A stretch of 7,798 nucleotides of DNA from Methylophilaceae bacterium UBA7525 (GCA_002479405.1 DLMX01000004.1:472-8269); one strand, 5' to 3'; counted from the first letter of the stretch, positions 1 through 5,988 are shown. Numbers and translations are program-made. Notes: a model not told the origin generated them from the letters alone.

Positions 1-260
1 TTGCAGGCAGGGGCTACAGCTACATGCATGCGGGCAAAATGGTGATGGGCTTCTTCGGAATAGCAGGGATGGTTCTTGACTTTGTCCCAGATTTCCGCCG
101 GCATGTCGTCGGGGCCGGCAGAGGAACCGCAGCTCGCCTTGCCTTCGCCGCCGGTAGAGCCGCAACCTGAAGCGGCTTGTCCCGCGATTTCGACCTTGAT
201 ACCGTTCAGTGGTTTGAGCCGGCCCTGGCCCGGTGCCGCGTCTTGCAGTGCGTTTTCCAT
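1..260 (-). CDS. nifB: NifB, nitrogenase FeMo-cofactor biosynthesis radical SAM protein (N-terminal part, truncated by window edge)
   Basis: NifB fuses two [4Fe-4S] clusters and inserts carbide and sulfide to make NifB-co, the core of the nitrogenase M-cluster, in the cytoplasm. About 86 N-terminal residues are visible. They include the family signature HPCYSEEAHHHFARMH followed by VAVAPAC, ending on the first cysteine (C86) of the radical SAM CX3CX2C motif. C66 and the His residues of the signature lie in the region known to bind the precursor clusters. The first 50 residues are a poorly conserved Gly/Cys/Ser-rich leader. I start at ATG 260 because GAGGG (272-268) sits 7 nt upstream. The in-frame ATGs at 314 and 338 lie in or upstream of the sigma-54 promoter, so they cannot be on its transcript. 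The gene follows nifA on the same strand but has its own promoter. Identity is firm; the start is an inference. Confidence 0.95.
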   Translation of the reverse strand, partial: MENALQDAAPGQGRLKPLNGIKVEIAGQAASGCGSTGGEGKASCGSSAGPDDMPAEIWDKVKNHPCYSEEAHHHFARMHVAVAPAC

Positions 261-267
261 GCTGATG

Positions 268-272
268 CCCTC
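268..272 (-). promoter_or_regulatory. Ribosome binding site of nifB (decides the start)
   Basis: On the minus strand GAGGG precedes ATG 260 with 7 nt spacing. No comparable purine-rich site precedes the in-frame ATG at 314, where the upstream bases are AT-rich. This supports the shorter NifB. Confidence 0.75.
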
Positions 273-297
273 GGTAAGAATGATTTGCTGGGATATC

Positions 298-313
298 AGC
301 AAGTCGCGTGCCA
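298..313 (-). promoter_or_regulatory. Sigma-54 (-24/-12) promoter of nifB
   Basis: Reading the minus strand from 313, TGGCACG-CGAC-TTGCT matches the RpoN consensus TGGCACG-N4-TTGCW at every specified position. The invariant GG (312-311) and GC (300-299) are separated by exactly 10 bases. The expected transcript start is about 12 nt further on, near 287, leaving a leader of roughly 27 nt before ATG 260. Two NifA enhancer sites lie about 100 and 130 bp upstream. RpoN polymerase at such a promoter needs an AAA+ activator, and the adjacent nifA product is the obvious one. Confidence 0.93.
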
Positions 314-317
314 TCGC

Positions 318-350
318 AGATTGAAATTTAAAAATCATTAAAATCAGTGG
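318..350. other. AT-rich spacer between nifB enhancers and promoter, possible IHF bend site
   Basis: The stretch between the UASs and the -24 element is markedly AT-rich in an otherwise GC-richer region. IHF commonly bends DNA at this position in nif promoters so that NifA can touch RpoN polymerase. I could not find a good match to the IHF consensus WATCAAN4TTR, so a binding site is only suggested by position and composition. Confidence 0.3.
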
Positions 351-375
351 CTTGCGCCGATGTTTCGACGTTGGG

Positions 376-403
376 TGGCTTTGTCGCCATTGCGACAAAG
401 CCA
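376..403. repeat. Perfect 12-bp-arm inverted repeat containing the proximal NifA UAS
   Basis: Arms 376-387 (TGGCTTTGTCGC) and 392-403 (GCGACAAAGCCA) are exact reverse complements around a 4-base loop (388-391). The NifA site TGT-N10-ACA at 382-397 is centred in it. As RNA from the nifA transcript it would fold into a strong hairpin about 80 nt past the nifA stop codon. No T-run follows on that strand, so an intrinsic terminator is unproven. Confidence 0.85.
382..397. promoter_or_regulatory. NifA upstream activator sequence (UAS 1)
   Basis: TGT-CGCCATTGCG-ACA is an exact match to the NifA enhancer consensus TGT-N10-ACA. It is centred about 102 bp upstream of the predicted nifB transcript start, within the usual 80-150 bp range. 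It is more symmetrical than the consensus requires because it sits inside a larger palindrome. Confidence 0.88.
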
Positions 404-411
404 TGGGCTTT

Positions 412-427
412 TGTCGCAAATGACACA
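412..427. promoter_or_regulatory. NifA upstream activator sequence (UAS 2)
   Basis: TGT-CGCAAATGAC-ACA is a second exact TGT-N10-ACA site. Its centre is 30 bp from that of UAS 1, close to three helical turns, so two NifA dimers would sit on nearly the same DNA face. Its left half and flank (GGCTTTTGTCGC, 406-417) nearly repeat the flank of UAS 1 (377-387), suggesting local duplication. Confidence 0.85.
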
Positions 428-483
428 TGGCAGGATTGTCGGTAATTATTGGGTTGGAATGGAGGGCAGGACGATGACGAAGT

Positions 484-2094
484 CTAGAATTTCTTCACTT
501 CGATGTGATATTTTTTCAGCGCATAACCCATCTGACGTGGCGTCAGATTGAGCAGGCGGGCAGCTTTGGCTTGCACCCAACCGCTCTTCTCCATCGCGCT
601 GATCAACTGCTCGCGTTCCGACATGTGTTCCGGCATGTCGATGATGTTCTCGGCCTCGGTGTGATGCTCGTGATGTTCCGGTTCTACGGCGACTGGCGCG
701 ATGGGGATGACCTGGCCCTTGGGCTGGTATTTCCATAGTGCCGATGACAGGCATTGGTTGGTCTGGCAGGGGATATCGACCTCGCGAACCAGATTACTGC
801 GTGCCATGGTGGCAAAGCGTTCCACGCAATTTTCCAGCTCACGCACATTGCCGGGCCAGTGACAGTTGGAGAGTACGTGCATGGCCTCGGGTGTGATGCC
901 GATTCTGGCGCTGTTTTCGCGGTTGTAGCGGGCCAGGATATTCTCCACCAGCAGCGGAATATCGTCGCGTCTTTCGCGCAACGGCGGCAGAAAGATGGAA
1001 ATGACGTTGATGCGGAAATACAGGTCGGAACGGAAATCGCCGCTGCTGACGGCTTCTTCCAGATTGCGGTTGGTGGCGCAGATCAGGCGCACATCGACCT
1101 TGATGGTCTTGTTGCCGCCCACACGCTCAAATTCACGCTCCTGCAGTACCCGCAGCAGCTTGACCTGGAATGCCGGTGAAATGTCGCCGATCTCATCGAG
1201 GAATAGCGTGCCGCCATGCGCCTGCTCGAAGCGGCCTTTTCTTTCCTGCAGGGCGCCGGTGAATGCGCCTTTTTCATGGCCGAACAATTCGGATTCCAGC
1301 AGGGACTCGGTCAGCGCGGTGCAGTTGACCTTGATGAAGGGCTTGTCCTTGCGTGAGGAAAGGAAATGGATCGAGCGGGCGATGACTTCCTTGCCGGTGC
1401 CGGACTCGCCGCGCAGCAGGATGGTGCTCTTGCCGGGCGCCGCCATGTGTACGTCGGCAAAGACTTCCTGCATGCGTTTGGAGTTGCCGATAACGTTTTC
1501 CAGGCTGTATTTGCCTGCCAGTTCCTTCTGCAGGCGCGATTTCTCCTGCAGTAGCTGTTCGCGGTCGGTCGCAACCTGCTGGTTGAGCCGCATGCTTTGG
1601 CCGATCAGGTTGGCAACCATCGTCAGTAGCTGCAGGTCGTCCTGAAAGCCGCGTATCTTCTCGCTGTGCTTGCGTTCGAAGGCAAGTACTCCTATGCATT
1701 CGCGGCCAAGTTTGATGGGTACTCCGAGAAAGGAGATGGCTTCATTCTCTGCGCGTCGCATGACGCCGGTGCGATTGAGGAACAGCGGTTCTTTCGAAAC
1801 ATCCGGAATCACTGCCGGGATACCCATCTGGAATATGCGTCCGGTGACGCCTTCACCCGCGAGAAATTGCCCGCGTTGTATTTCTTCGGGGCTGAACCCG
1901 ACTGCAGCGATAATCCGGAGGCTATCCGGGGATGCGCTGGCGCAGACCATGCCGCGTTCCATGTTCAAATGCGTGGCAATGACATTCAGTACCTGGCGCA
2001 GGGTCTTTTGCAGTTCCAGCGATGAACTGAGTATCTTGCCTATCTCGTAGATGGTGATCAGGGATACGTTGGTAGATTCGAATGCCTGCTTCAT
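484..2094 (-). CDS. nifA: NifA, nif-specific sigma-54-dependent transcriptional activator, oxygen-responsive type
   Basis: Cytoplasmic AAA+ enhancer-binding protein that activates RpoN promoters of nif genes. Counting from M1 at 2094 (536 aa), an N-terminal GAF domain spans about 20-165. The AAA+ domain carries Walker A GESGTGKE (229-236), the sigma-54 contact loop GAFTGA (276-281) and Walker B GGTLFLDEIG (294-303). A Fis-type DNA-binding helix-turn-helix ends the protein (about 497-530). Cysteines C411, C423, C443 and C448 give CX11CX19CX4C, the spacing of oxygen-sensitive NifA of rhizobia and Herbaspirillum; no nifL is present upstream, as expected for that class. The open frame extends to TTG at 2139, but that codon is the -12 box of a sigma-54 promoter. 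I therefore start at ATG 2094, with weak CGGAA 2105-2101 upstream. A His cluster (474-478) lies in the linker before the helix-turn-helix. Confidence 0.96.
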   Translation of the reverse strand: MKQAFESTNVSLITIYEIGKILSSSLELQKTLRQVLNVIATHLNMERGMVCASASPDSLRIIAAVGFSPEEIQRGQFLAGEGVTGRIFQMGIPAVIPDVSKEPLFLNRTGVMRRAENEAISFLGVPIKLGRECIGVLAFERKHSEKIRGFQDDLQLLTMVANLIGQSMRLNQQVATDREQLLQEKSRLQKELAGKYSLENVIGNSKRMQEVFADVHMAAPGKSTILLRGESGTGKEVIARSIHFLSSRKDKPFIKVNCTALTESLLESELFGHEKGAFTGALQERKGRFEQAHGGTLFLDEIGDISPAFQVKLLRVLQEREFERVGGNKTIKVDVRLICATNRNLEEAVSSGDFRSDLYFRINVISIFLPPLRERRDDIPLLVENILARYNRENSARIGITPEAMHVLSNCHWPGNVRELENCVERFATMARSNLVREVDIPCQTNQCLSSALWKYQPKGQVIPIAPVAVEPEHHEHHTEAENIIDMPEHMSEREQLISAMEKSGWVQAKAARLLNLTPRQMGYALKKYHIEVKKF

Positions 2095-2134
2095 GATTTT
2101 TTCCGAGGTGCTGAGATTTTCACATGAGATTACA

Positions 2135-2150
2135 TGCAAAAATCGTACCT
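2135..2150 (-). promoter_or_regulatory. Putative sigma-54 promoter of nifA
   Basis: Reading the minus strand from 2150, AGGTACG-ATTT-TTGCA has the invariant GG (2149-2148) and GC (2137-2136) with N10 spacing, a perfect TTGCA -12 box and a -24 box matching 5 of 7 consensus bases. The predicted start near 2124 gives a leader of about 30 nt to ATG 2094. No TGT-N10-ACA or clear NtrC site was found in 2151-2398, so the activator is unknown. Placement directly ahead of nifA supports function; the weaker -24 box lowers certainty. Confidence 0.72.
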
Positions 2151-2398
2151 GAAGTTTGTGCTGGCCTGGATGTCGAAGACGTATTTAATTTGAAGCAGTC
2201 CTGGATTGCGCCGGAATACCGGGAATTCGCTGGAGGACCGAACGAAACGAATAAATTAAAGACGTTGTTATTGTGATGATGTGTCGTAAAATAGCTTCAA
2301 CTGCTTTTTCGGACGGGGGGTGGTGTTTATCTCGAACGAAAGCTACATCAGTGAAATTATGAACAACAGGATTAAGTCTTTGAAACCAGGGGTGTATC
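2151..2398. other. Non-coding region between nifA promoter and tRNA-Leu
   Basis: No believable gene is present. A reading frame on the minus strand here (2185-2442) runs into the tRNA-Leu gene and resembles no family. The region should hold the enhancer for the nifA sigma-54 promoter, the end of the tRNA transcript and perhaps the rnr promoter. I found no exact NifA UAS, no NtrC-like dyad, no intrinsic terminator with a T-run and no long repeat. Confidence 0.6.
2265..2292 (+). promoter_or_regulatory. Weak candidate sigma-70 promoter pointing towards rnr
   Basis: TTGTTA (2265-2270) and TAAAAT (2287-2292) are separated by 16 bp and match 4/6 and 5/6 consensus bases. A transcript from here would cross the tRNA-Leu gene in antisense before reaching rnr. 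It is offered because no better rnr promoter is visible in the short gap next to the gene. Confidence 0.28.
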
Positions 2399-2485
2399 TG
2401 GTGCCCAGAAGAGGACTCGAACCTCCACAGTGTTGCCACCACTAGGACCTGAACCTAGCGCGTCTACCAATTCCGCCATCTGGGC
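2399..2485 (-). tRNA. tRNA-Leu (anticodon CAG)
   Basis: The minus strand folds as a class II tRNA. The acceptor arms are GCCCAGA (2485-2479) and TCTGGGC (2409-2403), followed by discriminator A (2402) and encoded CCA (2401-2399). The D-loop has the AATTGGTAGACGC pattern of tRNA-Leu, and the T-arm holds GTTCGAGTC. The anticodon stem CTAGG/CCTAG encloses loop TTCAGGT, giving anticodon CAG, which reads the Leu codon CUG. The long variable arm and total length of 87 nt agree with tRNA-Leu. It is transcribed divergently from rnr and towards nifA. Confidence 0.97.
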
Positions 2486-2516
2486 ATTTCTCGATGGGGT
2501 GAAACGAAGAGCGCAA

Positions 2517-2544
2517 ATTCTATAGGAACGACATATTTTGTCAA
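2517..2544 (-). promoter_or_regulatory. Sigma-70 promoter of tRNA-Leu
   Basis: On the minus strand TTGACA (2544-2539, perfect -35) is followed after 16 bp by TAGAAT (2522-2517, 5/6 match to -10). Transcription should begin near 2510, leaving a leader of about 25 nt before the mature tRNA. The bases just after the -10 are GC-rich (GCGCTC), as in stringently controlled stable-RNA promoters. The -35 box overlaps the rnr start codon. Confidence 0.85.
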
Positions 2545-5066
2545 CGAGAAAAAAGATTATTAATACAAAAAAGAAGATTGACAGAACAAATTTGTCAAAA
2601 AACAGCCCACGTCGCAGTGATCCATATGCTGAACGAGAGGCCGGAAATTACGATCATCCCTTGCCCAGCCGGGAATTTATCCTGCAGACCATGACGGAGC
2701 AGGGCGTGCCACTTTCCGTGGAGGAGCTATATCGCCTGCTGGCAATCCATGATGAAGAGCGCGAGATTTTCAATCGACGCTTGAATGCCATGGAGCGCGA
2801 CGGACAGATCATTCGCAACCGCAAGGGCGCGTTGTGCATTGCCGAGAAGTTGCATCTGATCTCCGGTACGGTGCAGGGGCATGCCGATGGTTTCGGCTTT
2901 CTGGTGCCGGATGACAAGGACAAGACCGGCGGTATCGATCTGTTCCTGTCGCCACGCGAGATGGCGCAGGTTATGCACGGCGACCGTGTTATGGTGCGCC
3001 AGTCCGGGTTGGATAGACGAGGGCGGCCGGAGGCCAAAATTGTTGAAGTGCTGGAGCGCAAAACGACCCGACTGGTTGGACGCATTATGCGCGGCAACGG
3101 TTTTTCAATTGTGGCTGCAGAGGACAAGCGTGTTAATCAGGATGTCCTGATTCCATACCATCTGGACATGAAGGCGAAGGATGGCCAGGTGGTGATGGTG
3201 GAACTTACCGACCAGCCATCGCCTTTTGCCAAACCGATGGGTAAGGTGGTCGAGATTCTCGGGAACTATGCCGATGCCGGCATGGAGATTGAGATCGCAT
3301 TGCGCAAGCATCAGCTGCCTTACGAATTTTCTGCCGAGGCTTTGCGTCAGGCCGAGCGTTACTCCAGACAAGTGCAGGAAAAGGACTGGAAAGGGCGTAT
3401 CGATCTGCGCGATCTGCCTCTGATTACGATCGATGGTGAGACTGCGCGCGATTTTGACGATGCTGTCTACTGCGAACCGCAGGGCAAGGGCTGGCGCCTG
3501 GTGGTGGCGATTGCCGATGTCAGCCACTACGTCAAACCCGGAGACGCGCTGGACAAGGATGCCTACGAGCGTGGCAATTCGGTTTATTTCCCGCGGCGCG
3601 TGATTCCCATGTTGCCGGAAGCGCTTTCCAACGGCTTGTGTTCACTGAATCCGCAGGTCGATCGCCTGTGCATGGTCTGTGACATGCAGCTGGATGCCTT
3701 CGGCAACGTCAAGCGTTATCAGTTCTTCCCCTCAGTCATGCTGTCCAAGGCTCGGATGACCTATACCAAGGTCTACGACATGCTGATCAATCCTCAGGGT
3801 GAAACGGCCAAGGGCCATGCCTGGCTGATGCCGCATGTGCAGCATCTGTATGCGCTTTATCAGGTCATGGTCAAGGCGCGTGCAAAACGCGGTGCCATCG
3901 AGTTCGAAAGCAGCGAAACCATGATGATCTTCAATGATAACGGCAAGATCGAGCGGATTGAGGCCGTGGTGCGCAACGAGGCGCATCGCATCATTGAGGA
4001 ATGCATGCTGGCAGCCAATGTCTGCGCGTCGGATTTCCTCAAGGGGCATGAGCATCCTGCGCTGTATCGCATCCATGAAGGACCGACCCCGGAAAAACTC
4101 GAAGCCTTGCGCACTTTCATGGGTGAGTTCGGTTTTGGTGTCGGCGGCGGCGACAGCCCGCATGCCAAGGATTACGGCAAGCTGCTGGAGCAGTTCCGCG
4201 GCCGGCCGGATGAACAACTGCTGCAGACTGTACTGCTGAGATCGATGCAGCAGGCGGTCTACAGCCCGGACAATATCGGCCACTTCGGCCTGGCCTATGA
4301 GTCCTATACGCACTTCACATCGCCCATCCGGCGTTATCCTGATCTGCTGATCCATCGTGCCATCAAGGCCGTGCTGCATGGCGAGAAGTACAAGGCCGGC
4401 GACTGGCAGGGGCTGGGTCAGCATTGCTCGATTACGGAGCGCCGCGCGGATGATGCGACACGCGATGTGGAGGCCTGGCTCAAGTGTTACTACATGCAGG
4501 ACAGGATCGGCGAAGAGTTTGACGGAACGGTTGCCGGTGTCACCAGCTTTGGTCTGTTCGTGGCACTGGATGGTGTTTATGTAGAAGGCTTGCTGCATGT
4601 GACCGAGCTGGGCAACGACTACTTCAATTACGACAAGGCGCGACACGAGATGGCAGGCGAGCGCACAGGCGTCCGCTATCGCCTGGGAGATAGACTGCGC
4701 GTAAAAATCAGCCGGGTCGACCTGGAAACCAGTAAAATAGACTTTGTTCTGGCAGCGCCGCTTGCGGCATCGGGTGCAGCGGCTGATGTTGTATCGAAAG
4801 TTGAACAGGCCGGGAGGCCAGGCAGGACCCAAGCCGACAGATCGGTTTCGGAAATTGCAGCGCCCATGGCGACCGGCAGAAAGCCACGTCCGGCTGCCGG
4901 TAGAAGTTCGGCTGGTCAGAAGGCCGGAAGCCGTAAAGTTGTAAGCAAGAAAACATCAGGCAAGAAAACACCAACCAAGAGTGCGCCCGCAAAAAGCGCT
5001 CCGACCAAAAGCAAGAGCAGCAGGAAAAAGCCGGCAAGTCAGGCAAGAAAATCCACCAGAAAATAG
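2538..5066 (+). CDS. rnr: Ribonuclease R, 3'-5' exoribonuclease
   Basis: RNase R degrades structured RNA processively from the 3' end and acts in rRNA quality control and trans-translation. The 842-aa product has, in order, a winged-helix domain (about 44-105), cold-shock OB domains, the RNB catalytic domain, an S1 domain (about 660-737) and a Lys/Ser/Thr/Pro/Ala-rich tail (about 760-842). The catalytic aspartates in IDGETARDFDDAV are D299, D305, D307 and D308, with the same spacing as D272/D278/D280/D281 of the E. coli enzyme. TSPIRRYPD (594-602) is the conserved RNB C-terminal motif. The start must be TTG 2538: an in-frame TAG lies at 2523-2525, and no ATG occurs until residue 52, past the beginning of the winged helix. 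AGGA at 2524-2527 lies 10 nt upstream. The E. coli protein is 813 aa. rlmB follows after 21 bp. Confidence 0.96.
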   Translation: MSTRKKIINTKKKIDRTNLSKNSPRRSDPYAEREAGNYDHPLPSREFILQTMTEQGVPLSVEELYRLLAIHDEEREIFNRRLNAMERDGQIIRNRKGALCIAEKLHLISGTVQGHADGFGFLVPDDKDKTGGIDLFLSPREMAQVMHGDRVMVRQSGLDRRGRPEAKIVEVLERKTTRLVGRIMRGNGFSIVAAEDKRVNQDVLIPYHLDMKAKDGQVVMVELTDQPSPFAKPMGKVVEILGNYADAGMEIEIALRKHQLPYEFSAEALRQAERYSRQVQEKDWKGRIDLRDLPLITIDGETARDFDDAVYCEPQGKGWRLVVAIADVSHYVKPGDALDKDAYERGNSVYFPRRVIPMLPEALSNGLCSLNPQVDRLCMVCDMQLDAFGNVKRYQFFPSVMLSKARMTYTKVYDMLINPQGETAKGHAWLMPHVQHLYALYQVMVKARAKRGAIEFESSETMMIFNDNGKIERIEAVVRNEAHRIIEECMLAANVCASDFLKGHEHPALYRIHEGPTPEKLEALRTFMGEFGFGVGGGDSPHAKDYGKLLEQFRGRPDEQLLQTVLLRSMQQAVYSPDNIGHFGLAYESYTHFTSPIRRYPDLLIHRAIKAVLHGEKYKAGDWQGLGQHCSITERRADDATRDVEAWLKCYYMQDRIGEEFDGTVAGVTSFGLFVALDGVYVEGLLHVTELGNDYFNYDKARHEMAGERTGVRYRLGDRLRVKISRVDLETSKIDFVLAAPLAASGAAADVVSKVEQAGRPGRTQADRSVSEIAAPMATGRKPRPAAGRSSAGQKAGSRKVVSKKTSGKKTPTKSAPAKSAPTKSKSSRKKPASQARKSTRK

Positions 5067-5087
5067 ACATCAAGGCGTTAATAGTAA

Positions 5088-5843
5088 ATGAGTGATACTC
5101 GTATTTTGTTCGGCTTTCATGCCGTATTGAGTCGATTGAGGCAGCATGCCACCAGTGTGCAGGAGATTCTGATCGATCGTGACCGTGTCGACGCCCGGAT
5201 GAAGGACCTTTTGAGCATGGCCGATAGCGCCGGTGTCAGGTGCATGCAGGTCGAGAGGTCGCGTCTGGATGGGCTGGCTGGTATCAACGGCCGGCATCAG
5301 GGCGTGATTGCCCGCGTGATCGACGCACCAATTCCGTACAAGGATATCCATGACATTCTGGAGTCGGACCTCAAGGAGCCGCCGTTCTTCCTGATTCTGG
5401 ACGGTGTCGAGGATCCGCACAATCTGGGCGCATGTCTGCGTGTCGCGGATGCCATGGGAGTACACGCCGTAATCGCGCCCAAGGATCGCGCAGTCGGCCT
5501 CAATGCGACGGTACGCAAGGTGGCTTCCGGCGCTGCGGAGACCGTGCCTTTCATCGCAGTCACCAATCTGGCACGCACCATGCGGGAATTGAAGGAAGCC
5601 GGTGTCATGCTGGTCGGTACTGCGGCCGATGCAGAGCATGACTTGTTCAGCATGGAGCTGAGCGGGCCGGTTGCGTTGGTGCTGGGGGCGGAGGGTACCG
5701 GCTTGCGTCGTCTGACCGCCGAAACTTGCGATGCGCTGGTCAGCATCCCCATGTTCGGTTCGGTTGAAAGCCTGAATGTTTCAGTGGCCAGTGGTATTTG
5801 TCTTTATGAGGCGCGTCGACAGCGCAATGCACTAACCGGATAG
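5088..5843 (+). CDS. rlmB: RlmB, 23S rRNA (guanosine-2251-2'-O)-methyltransferase
   Basis: SPOUT/TrmH-family enzyme that uses S-adenosylmethionine to 2'-O-methylate G2251 in the peptidyl-transferase P loop of 23S rRNA. Length is 251 aa, close to E. coli RlmB. Residues 4-80 form the L30e-like substrate-binding domain (starts ILFGFHAVLSRL). The catalytic part shows the three SPOUT motifs: DPHNLGACLRVADAMG with N112, LVLGAEGTGLRRL with E202, and SVESLNVSVASGICLYEARR with N230. These motifs bind the methyl donor in a C-terminal knot and act as a dimer in relatives. The gene is 21 bp after rnr with no terminator between, so co-transcription is likely. The AAGG 12 nt before the ATG is a weak ribosome site. 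Other TrmH paralogues are possible, but the rnr neighbour is the standard rlmB context. Confidence 0.95.
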   Translation: MSDTRILFGFHAVLSRLRQHATSVQEILIDRDRVDARMKDLLSMADSAGVRCMQVERSRLDGLAGINGRHQGVIARVIDAPIPYKDIHDILESDLKEPPFFLILDGVEDPHNLGACLRVADAMGVHAVIAPKDRAVGLNATVRKVASGAAETVPFIAVTNLARTMRELKEAGVMLVGTAADAEHDLFSMELSGPVALVLGAEGTGLRRLTAETCDALVSIPMFGSVESLNVSVASGICLYEARRQRNALTG

Positions 5844-5887
5844 GCGCCGGATTTGCGCATAAATCATCCGTAAAGGTTTATTTCAGA

Positions 5888-5910
5888 CCGTTAAAATGGT
5901 ATTTTAACGG
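5888..5910. repeat. Perfect inverted repeat (10-bp arms, 3-base loop) between rlmB and ndk
   Basis: CCGTTAAAAT (5888-5897) and ATTTTAACGG (5901-5910) are exact reverse complements around GGT. No T-run follows, so it is not a classic intrinsic terminator. The left arm contains TAAAAT (5892-5897), a 5/6 match to a sigma-70 -10 box, so the element could be an operator over the ndk promoter; no convincing -35 lies 16-18 bp upstream. It sits 45 nt after the rlmB stop and 79 nt before the ndk start. Confidence 0.7.
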
Positions 5911-5978
5911 ACTTTGCACACCCTGTAAGTTGCACGCAAATTAGTGCCCCGTTTTTTTCATCTGTTTCATCAATTTAT

Positions 5979-5983
5979 CGGAG
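5979..5983 (+). promoter_or_regulatory. Ribosome binding site of ndk (decides the start)
   Basis: CGGAG lies 5 nt before ATG 5989. The reading frame is open back to GTG 5944, but the family N-terminus begins at MAVERTLSIIKPDA and this site fixes it there. Confidence 0.85.
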
Positions 5984-5988
5984 TTAAC

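Noticed and set aside
360..551. Small plus-strand frame across the nifA-nifB gap
   Set aside because: It covers the UAS palindrome and the nifA 3' end, has no ribosome site and no family resemblance.
995..1645. 216-codon plus-strand frame opposite nifA
   Set aside because: Ser/Arg/Leu-rich shadow of the AAA+ and GAF coding sequence, without any recognisable motif.
2185..2442. 85-codon minus-strand frame upstream of nifA
   Set aside because: Its first part is the tRNA-Leu gene read as protein; no ribosome site or family resemblance is visible.
3732..4832. 366-codon open frame on the minus strand opposite rnr
   Set aside because: It lies wholly inside the strongly conserved rnr coding region, resembles no family, and is explained by the codon bias of the sense gene.
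5853..5877. Possible terminator or promoter just after rlmB
   Set aside because: Only short imperfect pairings (such as GATTT/AAATC) and a weak TTGCGC box are present, with no T-run or good -10.
5931..5958. GCAC/GTGC hairpin followed by seven T residues before ndk
   Set aside because: The stem is only 4 bp, several bases separate it from the T-run, and a terminator here would block ndk.
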